Shown here one piece after another: positions 33,746 through 43,809 of a stretch of 64,000 bases of DNA. The stretch covers positions 272,460 to 336,459 of the forward strand of contig JACKAT010000001.1 in the NCBI GenBank assembly GCA_020634935.1. Reading direction: 5' to 3'. The notes under the pieces are model-generated. The model did no database searches. It was given only the letters and a program-made list of their open reading frames with translations, and was not told the DNA's origin. The stretch's first letter is position 1, and every line of letters begins with the position of its first letter. Both the position numbers and the translations under genes were made by a program. This DNA is from Anaerolineales bacterium (GTDB lineage Bacteria; Chloroflexota; Anaerolineae; 4572-78; J111).

Positions 33746-34594
33746 CTAATCTTTGCCCACAGGTCGCTTCTTCTCAGTAATCCATTCACTCCACGAGCCG
33801 GGATAAAGCCGGGCTTCACCCCGGCCGGCGTGGACCATGGCCAGCACGTTATGCGCCGCCGTTACCCCTGAGCCGCAATAAAAGACCGTATGTTCAGCCG
33901 GAGTCTCTTCTAACGCGGCCTGAAAGCGTTCTTTCAGCTTTTCAACCGGTAAAAACCGTTGATCTGGGCCAAGGTTAGCTGCAAACGGCAGCGAAATTGC
34001 GCCCGGAATGTGTCCGGCCACCGGATCGAGGGTTTCGTTCTCACCCCGAAAACGGTCAGCCCCACGGGCATCCCCCAGCCGATAAGCCGGGTCGGTTCGG
34101 ATTTTTTCAACGGCTTCGGCGTCAAAAATCAACTCGGGCCGGGGCCGGGGGGTAAAGGTTTTTGCCGTGTTCGCCTCGATGCCGCTGCGCACTGGATAGC
34201 CGGATTGCGGCCAGTTGGCCCAACCCCCATCCAAGACCGCTACGGCATTATGGCCCAGCCAGCGCAGCAGCCACCACAGCCGGGCCGCAATCCCGCCGCC
34301 GCCCCCGTCATAAGCCACTACTTGCGTCTTCTGATCGATGCCCCAACCCGATAAAGCCCGGGCCAACTTGTCGATATCCGGCAGCGGATGCCGCCCGGTT
34401 TGGCCGGGAATAATCGGCCCGGACAAATCCTCATCCAAATGGGCATACACCGCGCCGGCAATATGGCTGGCTTGATAATCTTGCCGCCCGCGGTCAACAT
34501 CGGTCAGCACAAAGCGGCAGTCCACCACCACCCACCCCGGTTCAAATAACTGTTCCGCCAACTCCTCCGCCGAAATCAGCGTCGTATACGTCAT
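33746..34594 (-). CDS. sseA: Sulfurtransferase SseA (two rhodanese domains)
   Basis: 282 residues, two tandem rhodanese domains. The active-site loop in the second is CGSGVTA, which is the 3-mercaptopyruvate sulfurtransferase version (thiosulfate enzymes have CRKGVTA-like loops). The first domain has lost its Cys (AYDGGGGGIAA), as is normal. It moves sulfur from mercaptopyruvate or thiosulfate to thiol acceptors, in the cytoplasm. ATG 34594 with GGGAG upstream. Confidence 0.92.
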   Translation of the reverse strand: MTYTTLISAEELAEQLFEPGWVVVDCRFVLTDVDRGRQDYQASHIAGAVYAHLDEDLSGPIIPGQTGRHPLPDIDKLARALSGWGIDQKTQVVAYDGGGGGIAARLWWLLRWLGHNAVAVLDGGWANWPQSGYPVRSGIEANTAKTFTPRPRPELIFDAEAVEKIRTDPAYRLGDARGADRFRGENETLDPVAGHIPGAISLPFAANLGPDQRFLPVEKLKERFQAALEETPAEHTVFYCGSGVTAAHNVLAMVHAGRGEARLYPGSWSEWITEKKRPVGKD

Positions 34595-34658
34595 CGTTAT
34601 CTCCCTTCTCCATTCCTTATTGTTGCGTCGCTAATCTTGCCATCCCACGTTTTCAAGA

Positions 34659-34706
34659 TCATCATTCATCATTCTTTCTTCATTCTCCATTCTTCATTCT
34701 CCAGCC
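34659..34706. repeat. Heptanucleotide tract (CATTCTT type)
   Basis: Variations of ATTCATC/ATTCTTC/ATTCTCC at a 7-bp period. The tract encodes the last ten residues and stop of the solute-binding protein gene, so it has grown into or replaced its C-terminus. Confidence 0.75.
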
Positions 34707-35511
34707 ATTTTGCCTGCATTTTAGCCATTTCGCCGCTTTCATCCAAACGGGTGAGGGTTTGATTGACGGCATCCCATAATTCGCGGCTGTCGATGTGAAC
34801 AGCCGCCGCGTACCATTCATCGGTTAAGTAAGTAACCGGCCGCAGCCCTCGCGAGGCGGCGGCCACGGCGCTGACCCCATCCACAATAGCCACATCTACC
34901 TGGCGATTGAGTACAGCGTCGAGAGCCTCTGCCGCCGAAGGATAACGTTGTAAGGTTACATCCGCTATCTCCTTTTCCAGCCGGCGTCCTTCCATATCGG
35001 CCTGGCTACCCCACTCGACTGCCACGGTTCGCCCGGCTATATCGTCCGGTCCGTCAATCATCGTTTCATCCGCCGGTGCCACCAAAACCTGCCCGGCGTT
35101 GAAATAGTTGCGGGTGTAAGCCACATCTTGCGTCCAGCGCGGATCGTAGGGCAGGCCGGAGATCACCAGATCGGCCCGGCGCGCCAGCAAGGCATCGTAC
35201 AAACCATCGAAACCGATGTTGACTAACTCCAGTTCCACCCCCAGATCAGCGGCCACGGCCCGGGCAATATCGACATCCAGCCCTATGATTTGCCCCTGCT
35301 CATCGATGGTTTCAAACGGGGGGAAGCTGGCATCCAGGCCCACGCGCAGCGTCCCGCGCTGCCGGATTTCGGCCAGCGTCCCGTCATCGCGAGGGAAAAG
35401 AAAAAATAGAGTTCCGGCTATGACCACCAGGCCGATCACAATGATGAAACGAACGAGTCGTGAGATAGGGAACGTGAGACGTGGGACGTGATGAGATCGA
35501 CTTTTGATCAT
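34669..35511 (-). CDS. Family 3 extracellular solute-binding protein
   Basis: 280 residues. An N-terminal membrane anchor (about 18-38) precedes the SBP_bac_3 fold: GTLRVGLDASFPPFE, GLDVDIARAVAADLGVELE, DLVISGLPYDP, and GRTVAVEWGSQ. Such proteins bind amino acids or opines for ABC import; no permease or ATPase gene is nearby. ATG 35511 is chosen; ATG 35532, overlapping the upstream stop, is also possible. Both its N-terminus (a 7-bp-period ACGTGAG tract) and its C-terminus lie in heptanucleotide repeats. Confidence 0.82.
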   Translation of the reverse strand: MIKSRSHHVPRLTFPISRLVRFIIVIGLVVIAGTLFFLFPRDDGTLAEIRQRGTLRVGLDASFPPFETIDEQGQIIGLDVDIARAVAADLGVELELVNIGFDGLYDALLARRADLVISGLPYDPRWTQDVAYTRNYFNAGQVLVAPADETMIDGPDDIAGRTVAVEWGSQADMEGRRLEKEIADVTLQRYPSAAEALDAVLNRQVDVAIVDGVSAVAAASRGLRPVTYLTDEWYAAAVHIDSRELWDAVNQTLTRLDESGEMAKMQAKWLENEEWRMKKE

Positions 35512-35524
35512 GAGAGATACCCCA

Positions 35525-36673
35525 TTACTCATGGCTGACATCGGATGCTGACTCGCTGACTTCTCCCCGGCTGTAACGCTGGACTTCAAAATAGATCGGT
35601 TTTGGATCGAAATCGGGGGTGACAAAGGTGAAGTAATCGAGGTAGGTGCGGGCCGGCCAGGGATATCGAAACGCCCACAGCGCGGCGGCTTTGGCCCAGG
35701 GCCAGTTCTCAACCAACTCGTAAGCCTGAATGGTATATTCAATGCGTTGGGCGGGTTTGACGGCCCGGGTCCAGCGTGGATGGTCGTTCCAGCCCCCTTC
35801 GGTGATGTAAATCGACAGGTTCGGATAGCCGTTGTCCACCAGCATTTGTCGCAGCAGTTCGGTGCGGCGGAAGTTGATCAGGTCAGGTTGAGGCGGGTCG
35901 TCGGCGGGAAAGCTCCAACCGTAGGCGTGGGCCGCCAAACCGTCCATCGTCTCCCCGGCGCCAGCCGCGAGCATGCGCTGTAGGTAGGTTAAGTCGTTCA
36001 TGGCCTGATCGCTGCCGGGTGGGGCCAGGGTCGGCGCCAGCGCGCCACCCAGCACCGGCACATCAGGATAGTTAGAGGCCTGGACTTGCTGGTAGCTTAG
36101 CTTTAACAATTCGGTGTAACCTTCGGGGTCGATGGGTTGGAAGCCCCACTCCAGGGCCAGATTGGGCTCGTTCCAGATAATCACAGCGGCGATTCGGTCG
36201 CCATAGCGGTTGACAAAGGCCTGAACGTAATCGGCAAAATCGGGACGGCGCTCCGGCGGTAAAAATGACGAGGCCGAGTCGGCCGGTCGAGCCCATTCCG
36301 GCACAAAGCCCAGCCGGGCAATCACCTTGAGCCCCTGGCGATGGGCGTGATTGATGACCAGATCACTGTGCGACCAGTCGAAAAAACCGGGAAATGGCTC
36401 GCGATAGGCCCAGGGAAAGTATTCGACAATCCAAGGCGCGCCCATCTGGCGAACCATCTCCAGGGTACGTTTGACCTTCCAGGGTTCAACCTCGTCGGTG
36501 AGCCGGGTATGGACTCCCATTTTGGGGTTGATGGTCAGCACTGTTTGTTGGGGGCCAAGCCCAATCGGCCGTGGCGGTACGGCCGACGGCAGCGCTAAGG
36601 CCGCCCCCAATAAACAGAGAGCTATCACCAGCCAGCGTAATAAAGCCGACCGGCTAAAATTTGGGTTAACCAT
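35525..36673 (-). CDS. Exported clan GH-A glycosidase-like protein
   Basis: About 382 residues with an N-terminal signal or anchor (LLRWLVIALCLLGAALALPS). The TIM-barrel has the acid/base Glu in VIIWNEPN and the nucleophile Glu in IYITEGGW, the arrangement of GH5/GH39-type enzymes. The substrate cannot be told. It overlaps or nearly abuts the solute-binding protein gene downstream, suggesting one transcript. ATG 36673 is chosen because it directly precedes the signal peptide. Confidence 0.8.
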   Translation of the reverse strand: MVNPNFSRSALLRWLVIALCLLGAALALPSAVPPRPIGLGPQQTVLTINPKMGVHTRLTDEVEPWKVKRTLEMVRQMGAPWIVEYFPWAYREPFPGFFDWSHSDLVINHAHRQGLKVIARLGFVPEWARPADSASSFLPPERRPDFADYVQAFVNRYGDRIAAVIIWNEPNLALEWGFQPIDPEGYTELLKLSYQQVQASNYPDVPVLGGALAPTLAPPGSDQAMNDLTYLQRMLAAGAGETMDGLAAHAYGWSFPADDPPQPDLINFRRTELLRQMLVDNGYPNLSIYITEGGWNDHPRWTRAVKPAQRIEYTIQAYELVENWPWAKAAALWAFRYPWPARTYLDYFTFVTPDFDPKPIYFEVQRYSRGEVSESASDVSHE

Positions 36674-36844
36674 ACGGATTCGATTCGACACCCTCAGATT
36701 ATACCGTTCAAAAGAGCATATAAAAATTGGGTCGGATACTTTAGCCGTTGATTGCTGGCTGAGGATGCGGATCACTTTTTTAGCAAAATTAGCAATGATC
36801 TATCTCGCTTAAATTCTGAAACGCACCCTCCGGTTAATTTACCA

Positions 36845-36873
36845 TTGCCATAAGCCGCTATAAATGATATACT
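36845..36873 (+). promoter_or_regulatory. Sigma-70-like promoter before the PP2C gene
   Basis: TTGCCA (36845) and TATACT (36868) are 17 bp apart, 125 bp upstream of the phosphatase start. Confidence 0.5.
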
Positions 36874-36998
36874 GGAATTGACAACGTTCATTTTTGAATT
36901 GCTCCTTGGCGGCAAAACGGGGGTGTTAGAGGTTGGGGGAGTTATGGGTGAAGTGAGTGCCGTCCGGATCACATCGACGAGGGAGAAGCTAGACACAA

Positions 36999-37742
36999 AT
37001 GGCCCTTCTATCTGCCCATAAGAATGATATCGGTCGCAATAAGTCTCGACAGAATGAAGATTATATCTGGGTTGATGACCAGATCGGGCTTTATATTGTG
37101 GCCGATGGGATGGGGGGGCATGAGGCGGGTGATGTCGCTAGTGAGCTAGCCGCTACCACAGCCGGTCAGGTTGTCATCGACCAACTGGCCGGGATGGACC
37201 ACAATCCGCCTGATGAGGTGATTAAAAGTATCCTGCTGGAGGCCGCCGAGGCGGCTAACCAAGCAGTTTATCAAGCCGCCCACCGCGCCAAGCAAAAGCG
37301 CAAAATGGGTACGACCATTGTCATGACCCTCATTACCCCCACCACCGCCTACATCAGCCACGCCGGTGACTCACGCGCTTATCGACTTCGTGATGGCGCT
37401 ATAACCCAGTTGACCGAAGATGACACCTGGAACACATTTGTGCGTCAGAGTTCAGGTTCTGAGGTTTCCAATCCTAACCTTGAATCCATTCTAACAAAAG
37501 CAATTGGTCAAGACGCCGTCCTCGATCCTTCTTTCTCTCAGGTTGAGGTTGTGCCGGGTGATGTGATTCTGCTGTGCAGTGATGGTCTGTGGAATATGGT
37601 GGATAACGACCAAATTCTGGCCGAAGTGATGAAATCGGCTAATCAGGTTGAACAAGCGGCTCAGGCCCTGGTGGAAGCCGCCAACGCGGCTGGTGGTAAA
37701 GACAATATCTCGGTAGTGGTCATTAAGATTCTGCCCTCATAA
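36999..37742 (+). CDS. PP2C-type serine/threonine phosphatase
   Basis: 247 residues, the size of bacterial Stp/PrpC. Complete motifs: RQNED, VADGMGGHEAG (metal-binding Asp), GTT, SHAGDSRAYRLRDG, LLCSDGLW and GGKDNIS. It removes phosphate from Ser/Thr residues of proteins in the cytoplasm. No cognate kinase gene is in the window. It opens the signalling block that continues with cyclase and kinase genes on the same strand. Confidence 0.93.
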   Translation: MALLSAHKNDIGRNKSRQNEDYIWVDDQIGLYIVADGMGGHEAGDVASELAATTAGQVVIDQLAGMDHNPPDEVIKSILLEAAEAANQAVYQAAHRAKQKRKMGTTIVMTLITPTTAYISHAGDSRAYRLRDGAITQLTEDDTWNTFVRQSSGSEVSNPNLESILTKAIGQDAVLDPSFSQVEVVPGDVILLCSDGLWNMVDNDQILAEVMKSANQVEQAAQALVEAANAAGGKDNISVVVIKILPS

Positions 37743-37884
37743 TTCTCCCCATTTTTATATTCTAACTTTAATTTAATTTCATCATCGGGTAAAATTATAT
37801 TAGTCAGGCGAGGCGACAAAACCGGCAACTTAAAATTTTACATCGATTCCAAATAGAACTAGATATATAGAGGTTTACATCTTT

Positions 37885-39510
37885 ATGGTAACTGCTCCCT
37901 CGATTCTCATCGTGGACGATAATCCAACTGGTCAACAGATTATTCGCGGCATGTTGTTTGAACAAAATTATGAATTAAATTTTGCCAGCAACGGCCAAGA
38001 AGCCTTGCAACAAGTTGATCACCTCAAACCGGACCTACTCTTATTAGATGTTATGATGCCTGGCCTGGACGGTTTTGAGGTCTGTCAGCAGCTCAAAGCT
38101 AACGAAGAGTGGCAGCATATTCCGGTCATTCTGGTAACTGCCCTTAACAGCAAAGAAGATTTGGTCCACGGCCTCAATGTCGGCGCCGATGATTTTATTT
38201 CCAAGCCGGTCAATGGCCTGGAACTCCGGGCGCGTATTCGGTCGATGCTGCGTATCAAAAAGCAGTATGATAAACTTAAAAAGCAGCAGCGCGAGTTAAA
38301 AGCCTCCTTTCACCTCAATCAAAAGTTTTCCGAAGTTTTTGCCCAACATCTGGAAGCGTTGGAGATAGTTCATCACACCGGGATTCGGTTGATGAACAAC
38401 TTAAATATGGACTCGGTCTTAGATTTGGTGTCGCAGGCGGTATTGGATCTGGTGCCGGAAGCTGAGGGCTGTGTCATGCATTTGCTGTCTGATGACGAAA
38501 AGCAGTTTCTCCCCGTGGTCTACTCCAACGAAACCACCAGCAAGCTGGTTTATCCGGATCTCGGCATCGAAACTTTTATTAAGCAGTGCATCCGGCAAGA
38601 GCATACGCTCATCATCCCGGATGTACTCTGCCGGATCAACAGCGAACCCCCTCAAATTCCCGAGATACGCTCGCTGCTAATTACTCCCCTTTTTGAAGGA
38701 GAAAAGGCGGTGGGGGCGCTGAGTATCTATCGTTCAGATCCTAAAGCGTTTGACGAAGGTTACCAGTACGTCCTCTCGATTATCGGTCACCAGGCGGCGG
38801 TCGCGATTACCCGGGCCAAACTGCTGCGAGACAAAGAGCTGGCCAATGAGAAAGAAAAATGGGCTATTCGCAGCATTTTTCAGCGCTACGTCAGCCCAGC
38901 GGTGGTCGATCAGGTGGTTGAAGATCGCAAGAATTTGGCCCTGGGCGGCCAGCGGCAGGAAGTAACCGTCCTCTTTGCCGATCTACGCGGGTTTACCACC
39001 TTCTGCGAAGAGCGCGATCCGGAGCATCTGATCGATATTTTGAACCGCTATCTGGCTGTGGCCGTTGAAGCTATTCTGGCCGAGCAAGGCACCCTGGATA
39101 AATTTATGGGCGACGCCGTTATGGCCCTCTTCAACGCTCCCCTGGCCCAACCGGATCACGCCCTTAGAGCGGCGCGGGCCGCCCTGGCCATGCAGCAAGC
39201 CGTCGTCGATTTCAACGCCACGATCGACGAGGGGCAGGCGCTTAGCTTTGGCATCGGGCTGCACCTGGGTGCGGCTGTAGTTGGCAACATTGGTACAGTC
39301 CAGCAAATGAATTACACCGCCATCGGCGACACCGTCAACCTGGCTAAACGGCTGCAGGAAAACGCCAAAGAAGGCCAGATTTTGCTGAGCGACGCCGTCT
39401 ACCAGATCTTAAGCTCCCAAATTGAGGTTGAATGTTTGGGAGAAATTACGGTCAAAGGGCGGCGAACTCCTGTCCACAGTTATGAACTACGCGGGTTGGC
39501 TCAATTGTAG
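37885..39510 (+). CDS. Response regulator-GAF-adenylate cyclase fusion 1
   Basis: 541 residues. Receiver domain about 6-122 with Asp11/Asp12 and phospho-acceptor Asp55 (LLLLDVMMPG); coiled coil about 125-155; GAF domain about 165-315; class III cyclase about 325-535. The cyclase has metal Asp in VLFADLRGFT and GDAVMALF, Lys in TLDKFMGD and Asp in TAIGDTVN for adenine choice, and Asn/Arg in NLAKRL, so it should be active and make cAMP. A strong terminator after the gene separates it from the kinase. It is paralogous to the gene at 42178. Confidence 0.93.
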   Translation: MVTAPSILIVDDNPTGQQIIRGMLFEQNYELNFASNGQEALQQVDHLKPDLLLLDVMMPGLDGFEVCQQLKANEEWQHIPVILVTALNSKEDLVHGLNVGADDFISKPVNGLELRARIRSMLRIKKQYDKLKKQQRELKASFHLNQKFSEVFAQHLEALEIVHHTGIRLMNNLNMDSVLDLVSQAVLDLVPEAEGCVMHLLSDDEKQFLPVVYSNETTSKLVYPDLGIETFIKQCIRQEHTLIIPDVLCRINSEPPQIPEIRSLLITPLFEGEKAVGALSIYRSDPKAFDEGYQYVLSIIGHQAAVAITRAKLLRDKELANEKEKWAIRSIFQRYVSPAVVDQVVEDRKNLALGGQRQEVTVLFADLRGFTTFCEERDPEHLIDILNRYLAVAVEAILAEQGTLDKFMGDAVMALFNAPLAQPDHALRAARAALAMQQAVVDFNATIDEGQALSFGIGLHLGAAVVGNIGTVQQMNYTAIGDTVNLAKRLQENAKEGQILLSDAVYQILSSQIEVECLGEITVKGRRTPVHSYELRGLAQL

Positions 39511-39626
39511 TACTACTACTCTATTGTCAGACCTCCTATAACCCATTACAATAGCTAACGATACTAACCGATGATCCTTAAACATTTTATACTGTGTATA
39601 GGTTTGTCTGGGGCTGCGCCCGGATC

Positions 39627-39683
39627 AAAAACCTCCTGTTTCAACGGCTTTACGTAGTTGAGACTGCACAGGAGGTTTTTTTT
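39627..39683 (+). terminator. Intrinsic terminator after cyclase gene 1
   Basis: AAAAACCTCCTGT pairs with ACAGGAGGTTTTT over a 28-nt loop, with eight T at the end. Confidence 0.85.
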
Positions 39684-39708
39684 GTTTGTAGGATCGACTC
39701 AACCAACC

Positions 39709-39791
39709 TAGTGACCGGCACTTTATGGCGGTAATTGCCACGTTGACTGCTATGCAGCGGCTTTCATTTGAGCCAAAGCGCCGGTCATCTG
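39709..39791. repeat. AGTGACCGGCACTTTA hairpin element
   Basis: Arms GTGACCGGCACTTT and AAAGCGCCGGTCA; the same family as 20984-21064 and 57061-57143. It occupies the gap between terminator and kinase start. Confidence 0.8.
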
Positions 39792-39824
39792 AATAGTTTT
39801 TGGCTAAGACCATTCAGGGTGTCT

Positions 39825-42185
39825 ATGGCAGCCGCTAACAATTACCAAAACGAACCACAATCGCTCCAGTTTGATCGAGAATTGATTATTCTCCAATCGG
39901 CCAGCGCCGCGATCATGTCCAGCCTTGACCTGGAACACGTGCTCAGCGCGGTCATCGGGGAGATGATCAATTTGCTGGGGGCCGAAGCCTGTACCATTTT
40001 TGATTGGAAACCGGCCGACAACCAACTCTACGAGTTGGCGGCCTATCGCCCACTAGATTGGGGCGATGGCCCAAACGCGCCGGCTGCCTCCTTTAAGCTG
40101 ACCGATTTCCCCGTTACTCGGCGCGTTATGATCGATAAACTGGCGACCCAATTAACCCTATCCGACGGCCCGCGTCTGGCCCAAACCCATGCCGGCCGGC
40201 ATAATATCCGTACCCTGCTAATCCTGCCTATGATTTTTCAAGAGCGGGTGATCGGTCTGGTTGATGTGATGGATCGACGCCGTGAGCGTGTTTTCTCTCC
40301 CAAAGAAGTAGCGATGGCCCGGTTGCTGGCCAACCACGCCGCGATCGCCCTTGAAAATGCCCGGCTCCATGCCGAAACCGAACGCCACACCCACCAGTTA
40401 GCCCTGATGCATCAGCTTGACCGGGCTATCACCGTTAGTTTGCGGATTTCGGATGTGTATTACGCTTTCGCCAGCCACGTGGCCCGCATGTTCAGCTATG
40501 ACCACATGTCGATCACCCTGCTCGAAAAAGATCACTTTCGAGTCAGTTATGCCGCCAACACCGACGCCACGATGAACCCGTTACCGGTTGGCACTCGGCT
40601 GCCTTACCAGGCCTCGGCGGCGGGGTGGGTAGTTGGCCACAGACAACCGCTTATGCGTCATAACGTCGCCGCCGATTCGCACTTTGTCGAGGATGAACAA
40701 CTAGTTAGAGACCAGATCAAGGCCCATCTGATCATCCCCATGCGGACCCAGGGTAAAATCATCGGCACCTGGAATATCGGCAGCCGCCAAATTGGAGCCT
40801 ATTCGCCCGATGATTTGGCTATGGCCCAATCCGTGGCCGACCAACTGGCAGTGGCCATTGCGAATGCCCAATCTTATGAACAATCGCAGCAGGAAATTGC
40901 GGAGCGTAAACGGGTCGAAGCCGCTTTGGAAGAAGAAAGAGCCATGCTGGCCCAGCGCGTCGCCGAACAGACCGCCGACCTGCGCGCCGCCAACATCGAA
41001 TTGGCCCGTATCGCCCGGCTCAAGGATGAATTTTTGGCCAATGTCAGCCACGAACTGCGCACACCCCTGACGGCTATTTTGGGCTTGTGTGAGATGTTAA
41101 ACATCAACATCTACGGCCCATTGAATGACAAACAGAGCCAAGCTGTCCGTTATATAGAGGACAGCGGCCGGCATTTACTGGCCCTGATTAACGATATTTT
41201 GGATCTGGCCAAAGTAGAAGCCGATGAATTAGAATTGGAACTGCGGCCGGTCAATATTGAAGCGGTGTGCCAGGCCAGCTTAGCCCTGGTCAAACAGATG
41301 GCCCACAAAAAACAGTTGAAAGTGTCGCTGCTGCTGGATAGCGCCATCCCGGTCATTCAGGCCGACGAGCGCCGGTTGAAACAGATTTTAGTTAACCTGC
41401 TTAGTAACGCCGTTAAATTTACGCCGGTTGGGGGTGCGGTTGGCCTGGAGGTTACCCGAGACGTTGAGCGGGATCGAGTCATTTTTGCCGTGTGGGATAC
41501 CGGTATCGGTATTGCCGAAGCGCATCGAACGCAGTTGTTCCAACCTTTTGTGCAATTGGATAACACCTTGGCGCGGCAGCATACCGGAACCGGCCTGGGA
41601 TTATCGCTGGTTTATCGCCTGACTAAACTGCATGGGGGCGATGTCAGGCTGGAAAGCAAAGTGGGTCAAGGCAGCCGCTTTATGGTTTCACTGCCCCAGA
41701 TCAAGGAGAACAGCGGGCCAGACACCAGCCAATCGACCTCAACCGCCGTTGATCCCAAGGGGACTCCAGCCGCTGAAACCCGTGATGAGTCCTCGCCTGG
41801 CCCGCTGCTGCTGCTAGCCGAAGATGATAAAAGAATTGCCGAGTTGTTGTTGGAGTTTTTAACCCAACAAGGGTATCGAGTCACCGTCGCGTTTAACGGC
41901 CGGGAAGCTCTGACCAAAGCCCGGCTCGAGCCCCCCGCCTTAATTCTTATGGACGTTCACATGCCGGAACTGGATGGATTAACCGCCATTCGCCAGATAC
42001 GGGCCGATAGCGAACTGGCCCATATTCCGGTTATCGCTTTGACCGCTCGCGCTATGGCCAGCGACCGCGAACAATGTTTGGCCGCCGGGGCTAATGATTA
42101 CCTCAGTAAACCGGTCAGCTTAGCGGTGTTGAACACCCGGCTAAAACTTCAATTGACCGCTGCCCAGAAGGTGTCAGATGAATAA
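39825..42185 (+). CDS. Cytoplasmic hybrid histidine kinase (GAF-GAF-HisKA-HATPase-REC)
   Basis: 786 residues, no membrane helix. Two GAF domains (about 25-170 and 195-345), coiled coil, HisKA with phospho-acceptor His in SHELRTPLTAI, ATPase domain with LLSNAVKFTP, DTGIGI and GTGLGLSLV, then a receiver (about 665-780) with LLAEDD and Asp in LILMDVHMPE. It senses a small soluble ligand or redox state and likely phosphorylates the two receiver-cyclase proteins on either side. ATG 39825 is chosen; the longer TTG frame from 39768 is inside a hairpin repeat. The stop overlaps the next start by 8 bp. Confidence 0.93.
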   Translation: MAAANNYQNEPQSLQFDRELIILQSASAAIMSSLDLEHVLSAVIGEMINLLGAEACTIFDWKPADNQLYELAAYRPLDWGDGPNAPAASFKLTDFPVTRRVMIDKLATQLTLSDGPRLAQTHAGRHNIRTLLILPMIFQERVIGLVDVMDRRRERVFSPKEVAMARLLANHAAIALENARLHAETERHTHQLALMHQLDRAITVSLRISDVYYAFASHVARMFSYDHMSITLLEKDHFRVSYAANTDATMNPLPVGTRLPYQASAAGWVVGHRQPLMRHNVAADSHFVEDEQLVRDQIKAHLIIPMRTQGKIIGTWNIGSRQIGAYSPDDLAMAQSVADQLAVAIANAQSYEQSQQEIAERKRVEAALEEERAMLAQRVAEQTADLRAANIELARIARLKDEFLANVSHELRTPLTAILGLCEMLNINIYGPLNDKQSQAVRYIEDSGRHLLALINDILDLAKVEADELELELRPVNIEAVCQASLALVKQMAHKKQLKVSLLLDSAIPVIQADERRLKQILVNLLSNAVKFTPVGGAVGLEVTRDVERDRVIFAVWDTGIGIAEAHRTQLFQPFVQLDNTLARQHTGTGLGLSLVYRLTKLHGGDVRLESKVGQGSRFMVSLPQIKENSGPDTSQSTSTAVDPKGTPAAETRDESSPGPLLLLAEDDKRIAELLLEFLTQQGYRVTVAFNGREALTKARLEPPALILMDVHMPELDGLTAIRQIRADSELAHIPVIALTARAMASDREQCLAAGANDYLSKPVSLAVLNTRLKLQLTAAQKVSDE

Positions 42186-43809
42186 AACGATTTTGATTGT
42201 TGACGATGAACCGGTTATCCGCAATATTTTGAAGGATTTGCTGTTATCAATGGACTACCACCTTGAGTTTGCCTGTGATGGCTTTGAAGCGCTGCAAAAA
42301 CTGCCGGTCGTCAAGCCTGATTTGATTTTGCTCGACGTGATGATGCCGTTGATGAGCGGCCTGGAGGTGACGCGGCAAATTAAAAGCCACCCTGAGTGGC
42401 AGTCTATTCCCATTATCTTGGTCACGGCGCTCGATGGCCGGGCAGATGTCGTGCGTGGCCTCGACGCGGGAGCCGATGATTTTGTGCGCAAGCCTTTTGA
42501 CCATATTGAACTGCTGGCCCGGGTCCGCTCGATGCTGCGCATCAAGGCCCAATATGATTTGTTGGAGCGGCGGCGGCAAGAGCTGGAAACATCGTTATAT
42601 TTGAACGGAAAGTTCTCCAGCGTGATCGCCCGCCATTTGGAGGAGCTAGAAGTTTTACACAACACCGGTCTCGAGCTGATCACGAATCTGGATTCTGACT
42701 CGGTCTTGACGCTAATTGCTCAGACCGCCAGAGAAATTATCCCCGAAACCTATCGTTGTTTTATGCATCTGACATCCGATGAAAACGAGCCGCTGCTGCC
42801 GGTCGTTTTTTTCCCTGAAACCACCTCAAAAATGATCTATCCCCATCTGGGCGTTGAGCCCATTATCCGGCAGGTGCTCACAACCCAGCGTCCCACTCAA
42901 ATTGCCAATGTAACGGCCGAACCTTACGCCTGCCGGCCGGACATCGATGGGATTCGCTCGCTGCTGGTCGTACCGATGGTGGACCACCACCAACTGATCG
43001 GGACGCTCAGTGTGGCCAGCCCGAACGAGGACGCCTTCACCATGGGGCATGAGCATAGCTTATCCATCCTGGCCGATCAGGCCGCTGTCGCTATTGCCAA
43101 AGCGCGATTTTTCGAAACAACGGTCAAAAGTAAAGAGGCCGAAAAGGTCGCCATCCGGCGCATCTTTCAGCGGTACGTCAGTCCGGCTGTGGTTGACAGC
43201 CTGGTCAATAATGTCGATGATGTAACGCTGGGCGGCCGGCGGCGGGAGATAAGCGTGCTGTTTGCCGATATTCGTAACTTCAGCCGTTTTACCGAGAATT
43301 CGCCCTCAGAAAGTGTGGTTGAAATCCTCAATCACTACTTTTCGCTGGCGGTTGAAGCCATTTTGGCCGAGCAGGGGACGCTGGATAAATTTATGGGGGA
43401 TGCCGTAATGGCCATCTTTAACGCCCCTTTGTTCCAGCCCGACAGCACCCTGCGGGCGGTTAGAGCCGCCCTGGCCATGCAGCGGGCCATCATTCACCAC
43501 AACATCACGACCGACCACGATCCTTTGCTATTTGGCATCGGTATCCATGTCGGTCCGGCCGTAGTGGGCAATATTGGCGCACCGCAGCAGATGAATTACA
43601 CTGCCATTGGCGACACTGTGAACCTGGCCAAACGGTTGCAAGAGCGTGCTGAAGGGGGCCAAATTTTGCTCAGCCAGGCCGCCTTCGACGTTGTTCAGGA
43701 CCAGGTAATGGTTGAAGAATTGGGCGTGTTTGAATTCAAAGGCCGGGCCTCGGTTGAGCAGGTTTATCGCTTGGTTGACCTCGTCCCCGAACCTATGGCC
43801 CCCAACTAA
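42178..43809 (+). CDS. Response regulator-GAF-adenylate cyclase fusion 2
   Basis: 543 residues with the same order as the gene at 37885: receiver with Asp53 (LILLDVMMP), coiled coil, GAF, class III cyclase (VLFADIRNFS, TLDKFMGDAVM, TAIGDTVNLAKRL). All catalytic residues are present. It is translationally coupled to the hybrid kinase by an 8-bp overlap, so is the more likely direct partner. The 3' end overlaps the convergent gene by 17 bp. Confidence 0.93.
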   Translation: MNKTILIVDDEPVIRNILKDLLLSMDYHLEFACDGFEALQKLPVVKPDLILLDVMMPLMSGLEVTRQIKSHPEWQSIPIILVTALDGRADVVRGLDAGADDFVRKPFDHIELLARVRSMLRIKAQYDLLERRRQELETSLYLNGKFSSVIARHLEELEVLHNTGLELITNLDSDSVLTLIAQTAREIIPETYRCFMHLTSDENEPLLPVVFFPETTSKMIYPHLGVEPIIRQVLTTQRPTQIANVTAEPYACRPDIDGIRSLLVVPMVDHHQLIGTLSVASPNEDAFTMGHEHSLSILADQAAVAIAKARFFETTVKSKEAEKVAIRRIFQRYVSPAVVDSLVNNVDDVTLGGRRREISVLFADIRNFSRFTENSPSESVVEILNHYFSLAVEAILAEQGTLDKFMGDAVMAIFNAPLFQPDSTLRAVRAALAMQRAIIHHNITTDHDPLLFGIGIHVGPAVVGNIGAPQQMNYTAIGDTVNLAKRLQERAEGGQILLSQAAFDVVQDQVMVEELGVFEFKGRASVEQVYRLVDLVPEPMAPN

